Origin: Thermococcus sp.
GTDB taxonomy: Archaea > Methanobacteriota_B > Thermococci > Thermococcales > Thermococcaceae
Reading direction: 5' to 3'
NCBI GenBank assembly: GCA_027065835.1
Contig: JAMONK010000182.1
Location: 1-8,032, forward strand
Length of the DNA: 8,032 nt
The notes beneath the pieces were generated by a model. It did no database searches and was not told the origin of the DNA. It was given only the letters and a program-made list of their open reading frames with translations. The position numbers and the translations under genes were made by a program. Shown piece after piece: positions 5,596 through 8,032 of this stretch (its first letter is position 1; every line of letters begins with the position of its first letter).

Positions 5596-6426
5596 TCACC
5601 CGAAGTCAACAATCATGCCGGAATGGAGCTTGTGGAATCCTTCCCCGTAGGCGTCCATGAACGCAGCCTCCGCCCGAAGGCCCGTGCAGTGACCGGTGTA
5701 AACCTGTTCAACACCCAGCTCCAGGAACGCCTTCACAGTTCTCTCTATCCGCTCCCTTCCAGCGTCTATTAGATGAAAGCCGCCGATGACAGCTTTCACG
5801 CGCCGTTCTCCGGTTATCCTAATGGCGTGTTTCACTATGCCCACTATCCCCGCGTGGGAGCATCCGCTGACCACCACCAACCCCTCGGGGCCTTTAACGA
5901 CCAGGCTCATGTCGTCCATAAGGCGGTCCTTCACGGGGCTGCCGTTCTGAAGGGTGTAAACCTTGAGCTCAGACTCTTCGAACATTTCGCGCTCCCGTAC
6001 CTCCCCGGTGGAGTAGACAGTCCCATTGATAATCTCAAAGGGTTCTGCGGTGAGAATGAGATCACCCAGCTCCTCGATCTCAGGTCTCCTGAACGGAATC
6101 CCAACGCTTCTTAGGTGGGGTTCCGTGATGAAGTGGGGACGAAAGATATCGGGATGTGCTATTACCGGTATCCTTCTCCCGATGCTCTCAAGAACCCCTT
6201 TCAGGCCCCCCGTATGGTCGTAGTGGCAGTGGGAGAGAAAGACGTAATCTACGTCCCGGGGTTTAAGCCCAAGCAGCCCCATGTTGTGAAGGAGGGGTTC
6301 GGCGCTCTGACCGGTGTCGAAGAGTATCCGCCTCCCGCTGGCCTCGATAAGAAAGCTGATACCATGCTGCGCAAGGAAGGGACTCTCATAGCCGGAATAA
6401 TCCTCTACAAGGGTGTATATCCTCAT
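5596..6426 (-). CDS. Metallo-beta-lactamase-fold hydrolase, DHPS-like (MJ0301 type)
   Basis: The 276-residue protein has the MBL metal-binding signature H66-C-H68-Y-D70-H71 (SHCHYDHTGGL). It also has GCS-H191-AG, a GGF-H218-L motif and H246 in TGHCTG, plus an early D38TGQS. This set, especially SGCSHAGI and GGFHL, is typical of the subgroup named after the methanogen 7,8-dihydropterin-6-methyl-4-(ribofuranosyl)-aminobenzene-5'-phosphate synthase. In methanogens that enzyme is linked to methanopterin synthesis. Thermococcales do not make methane, so the label should be read as a subfamily, with modified-folate metabolism or another hydrolysis as the possible role. I chose ATG 6426, preceded by GGTGGATC (6436-6429), over in-frame GTG 6435, which lies inside that site. 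It is the first gene of a two-gene unit with corA. Confidence 0.85.
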   Translation of the reverse strand: MRIYTLVEDYSGYESPFLAQHGISFLIEASGRRILFDTGQSAEPLLHNMGLLGLKPRDVDYVFLSHCHYDHTGGLKGVLESIGRRIPVIAHPDIFRPHFITEPHLRSVGIPFRRPEIEELGDLILTAEPFEIINGTVYSTGEVREREMFEESELKVYTLQNGSPVKDRLMDDMSLVVKGPEGLVVVSGCSHAGIVGIVKHAIRITGERRVKAVIGGFHLIDAGRERIERTVKAFLELGVEQVYTGHCTGLRAEAAFMDAYGEGFHKLHSGMIVDFG

Positions 6427-6458
6427 AAGATCCACCGAAAGGATTAGGGCAGAGGGGA

Positions 6459-6474
6459 AGTTATAGTTTTCGGA
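6459..6474 (-). promoter_or_regulatory. BRE/TATA promoter of the MBL-corA unit
   Basis: The minus strand reads CCGAAAACTATAACTT: a BRE-like CGAAAA followed by CTATAACT. The predicted transcript start is near 6438, leaving a leader of about 12 bases that holds GGTGGATC before ATG 6426. Confidence 0.5.
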
Positions 6475-6484
6475 AACCGCAACC

Positions 6485-6494
6485 CCTTAAAACC
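6485..6494 (+). promoter_or_regulatory. Weak candidate TATA element for the YchF-type GTPase gene
   Basis: CCTTAAAACC lies about 35 bases before ATG 6524. It would start transcription near 6514, partly inside the GAGGTGGTG ribosome-binding site. The spacing is therefore tight and the call is tentative. The 97-base gap to the divergent gene has no better candidate. Confidence 0.3.
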
Positions 6495-6523
6495 ATGGCA
6501 TTGAAATTGAGGTGGTGAAATGG

Positions 6524-7717
6524 ATGGAGATAGGAGTAGTCGGAAAACCGAACGTTGGAAAATCGACCTTCTTCTCGGCCGCGACCATGGTTGACGTTGA
6601 CATCGCCAACTACCCGTTCACGACAATAGACGCCAACGTCGGGGTTACCTACGCAATAACCGAGCACCCCTGCAAAGAACTCGGCTGTAAGCCCGATCCA
6701 CAGAATTACGAGTACAGGTCAGGACTGGCCATGATCCCGATAAAGATAATAGACGTCGCCGGCCTCGTGCCCGGGGCCCATGAGGGAAGGGGGCTGGGAA
6801 ACAAGTTCCTCGACGACCTCAGGATGGCATCTGCTCTGGTCCACGTTGTCGACGCAACGGGCAAAACGGACGTCGAGGGAAACCCAACCGACCACCACGA
6901 CCCCGTTGAGGATATAGAGTTCCTTGAGCGGGAGATAAACTTCTGGATATTCGGCATACTGAAGAAAGGCTGGGACAAGTTCTCGAAGAGGATAAAACTT
7001 CAACACCTGAAGCTGGCACAGGCGATAGCCGACCACCTCACCGGAATAGGTGTGGACGAGGAAGATGTCTGGGAGGCCCTCCACAGGGTTGGGCTTCCGG
7101 ATGATCCGACGAAATGGAGTGATGAGGACATAATGGCCTTCGTCATGGAGCTGAGGAGAACCAACAAGCCCATAATAGTTGCCGCTAACAAAGCTGATGC
7201 CGCCGCGGACGCCCAGGTAGAGCGTCTCATACGGAAGGGAAAGAGCAGGGGGTACATAGTGGTTCCCACAAGTGCCGCCGCGGAACTAACTCTGAGGAAG
7301 GCGGCAAAGGCCGGTTTCATCGACTACATCCCCGGCTCGGGCGACTTCAAGATCCTCAAGAGTATGAGCTCCAAGCAGGAAAAGGCGCTCGAACTGATAC
7401 GGGAGAGGGTTCTTGAGAGGTTCGGCTCCACTGGTGTCCAGAACGTTATAAACCGGGCCACCTTTGAGCTCCTTAAGCTCATCCCAGTGTACCCGGTCGA
7501 GGACGAGCACAAACTGACGGATGGGTTTGGGAACGTCCTACCGCACGTCCACCTTCTCCCGGAGGGTTCGACGCCAAAGGATCTGGCGTTTAAAGTTCAT
7601 ACGGATCTCGGCAGGACCTTCCTGTACGCGGTAAACGCAAAGACCCACAGACGCGTTGGGGACGACTATAAGCTCGGGTTCAACGATGTGATAAAAATCG
7701 TGGCCACTGCGAAGTGA
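6524..7717 (+). CDS. Obg-superfamily GTPase of the YchF/OLA1 group (archaeal)
   Basis: This 397-residue protein has all GTPase motifs. G1 is GKPNVGKST (7-15), and G3 is DVAGLVPGAHEGRGLGN starting at D77. G4 is NKAD (222-225), and G5 is probably TSAAAE around 249. A helical insertion follows G3, and a C-terminal TGS domain (~315-397, PVYPVEDEHKLTDGFGN onward) may bind RNA or ribosomes. The family is universal and ribosome-associated; some members prefer ATP, but the canonical NKAD favours guanine here. I chose ATG 6524 because GAGGTGGTG (6509-6517) precedes it; GTG 6512 and 6515 lie inside that site. From memory, the structurally solved P. horikoshii homologue also has 397 residues and starts MEIGVVGKPNVGKST. 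It stands alone, divergent from the MBL gene. Confidence 0.92.
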   Translation: MEIGVVGKPNVGKSTFFSAATMVDVDIANYPFTTIDANVGVTYAITEHPCKELGCKPDPQNYEYRSGLAMIPIKIIDVAGLVPGAHEGRGLGNKFLDDLRMASALVHVVDATGKTDVEGNPTDHHDPVEDIEFLEREINFWIFGILKKGWDKFSKRIKLQHLKLAQAIADHLTGIGVDEEDVWEALHRVGLPDDPTKWSDEDIMAFVMELRRTNKPIIVAANKADAAADAQVERLIRKGKSRGYIVVPTSAAAELTLRKAAKAGFIDYIPGSGDFKILKSMSSKQEKALELIRERVLERFGSTGVQNVINRATFELLKLIPVYPVEDEHKLTDGFGNVLPHVHLLPEGSTPKDLAFKVHTDLGRTFLYAVNAKTHRRVGDDYKLGFNDVIKIVATAK

Positions 7718-7804
7718 GCTTTAGCTTCGGAGGGTTCGGGATCCCCATTACTTAAATTAACGTCCCTTGAGAAGACTAAACTGCCCGTACTGGGGGACCG
7801 GCAC
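7718..7804. other. Short convergent intergenic region, no clear terminator
   Basis: Between the two stop codons lie an 8-base palindrome GGGATCCC (7738-7745) and an AT-rich stretch, ACTTAAATTAAC (7750-7761). There is no long T-run on either strand, so termination of the two converging transcripts may be inefficient or may occur further on. Confidence 0.3.
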
Positions 7805-8032
7805 TCACGACCTCATGAGCTCCTGGTACAGTCTCGGCTCCACGTCCGCCCTGGTGAGTCCGAGCATTTCAGCGGTCTCCCATATCTTTCTCTTGGCCTC
7901 TTCAACGTCTTCGGTAATGACCTCTATATCCAGGAAGTCCCCCAGGTTCTCCACACGGTTGAGCTCAAAGGTTACGTCCCCGAGCCGGTAAACCAAACGG
8001 TACTTTTTAACCCACACATCCTCCCTGTACCC
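7805..8032 (-). CDS. CYTH-domain protein (CyaB/thiamine-triphosphatase-like), C-terminal part
   Basis: The frame is open from the right window edge to TGA at 7807-7805, giving 75 visible residues; the true start lies outside. The visible part shows the second half of a CYTH tunnel fold. It has a basic strand pair (WVKKYRLVYRLGDVTFELNRVE), then LGDFLDIEVITEDVEEAKRKI, which matches the family's 'LGxFxEIE' strand and following helix. It ends in an RLYQELM tail like the family's SYxELL end. CYTH enzymes act on triphosphates, for example class IV adenylate cyclase, thiamine triphosphatase or inorganic triphosphatase. The diagnostic N-terminal ExExK motif is not in view, so the activity cannot be assigned. 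Confidence 0.75.
   Translation of the reverse strand, partial: GYREDVWVKKYRLVYRLGDVTFELNRVENLGDFLDIEVITEDVEEAKRKIWETAEMLGLTRADVEPRLYQELMRS

Noticed and set aside
7750..7761. TATA-like ACTTAAATTAAC that could start a plus-strand RNA antisense to the CYTH gene
   Set aside because: No BRE-like run precedes it and no convincing RNA or protein gene follows; the 74-codon frame downstream is a shadow of the CYTH frame.
1..8032. CRISPR array, tRNA or C/D-box RNA genes
   Set aside because: I saw no regularly spaced repeats, no tRNA-like cloverleaf with CCA-adjacent acceptor stem, and TGATGA sequences occurred only inside coding regions without matching CTGA boxes in intergenic DNA.

Overview
The window looks like chromosomal DNA of a hyperthermophilic euryarchaeon of the order Thermococcales (Thermococcus or a close relative). 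The signs are: ribosome-binding sites of the GGTGAT/GAGGTG type a few bases before most starts; BRE/TATA-like promoters with very short leaders; AGG/AGA arginine and ATA isoleucine codons in moderately GC-rich genes; a near-consensus Thermococcales Glycolytic Motif (TGM); and a gene set typical of the order. No gene-free stretch exceeds about 150 bases. I see no tRNA, rRNA or CRISPR array.

Layout. (1) Bases 3-341 hold the 3' end of an unrecognised gene. Its last ~32 codons run antisense through what looks like the decayed right end of an IS200/IS605-type TnpB element on the minus strand. (2) A GNAT acetyltransferase (373-918, +) converges with, and overlaps by 11 bases, a stand-alone ferritin-like diiron protein (908-1432, -) that shows a clear internal duplication. 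(3) A 150-base divergent intergenic region carries nested inverted repeats, a strong promoter and a TGM. It leads into a secreted, lipid-anchored GH13 pullulan hydrolase/neopullulanase-like enzyme (1583-3844, +). (4) An aspartate racemase gene with its own promoter (3927-4625, +) follows a T-run terminator. (5) A minus-strand pair, a DHPS-like metallo-beta-lactamase-fold protein (5596-6426) followed by a CorA-type metal-ion channel (4622-5590), is tightly coupled: the CorA ribosome-binding site contains the upstream stop codon. CorA and the racemase overlap tail to tail by 4 bases. (6) An Obg/YchF-family GTPase (6524-7717, +) is transcribed divergently from the pair. (7) At the right edge is the C-terminal half of a CYTH (CyaB/ThTPase-like) protein (7805-8032, -), cut by the window end.

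Function. Most genes are independent housekeeping or accessory functions. The best-supported regulatory story is the starch/pullulan gene: extracellular alpha-glucan breakdown predicted to be repressed by the TrmB-family regulator Tgr/TrmBL1 through a TGM covering the start of transcription. I did not find a clearly new multi-gene system. The most unusual items are the probable TnpB/omegaRNA remnant at the left end, the overlapping palindromes near 1484-1508, and the duplicated ferritin-like protein.
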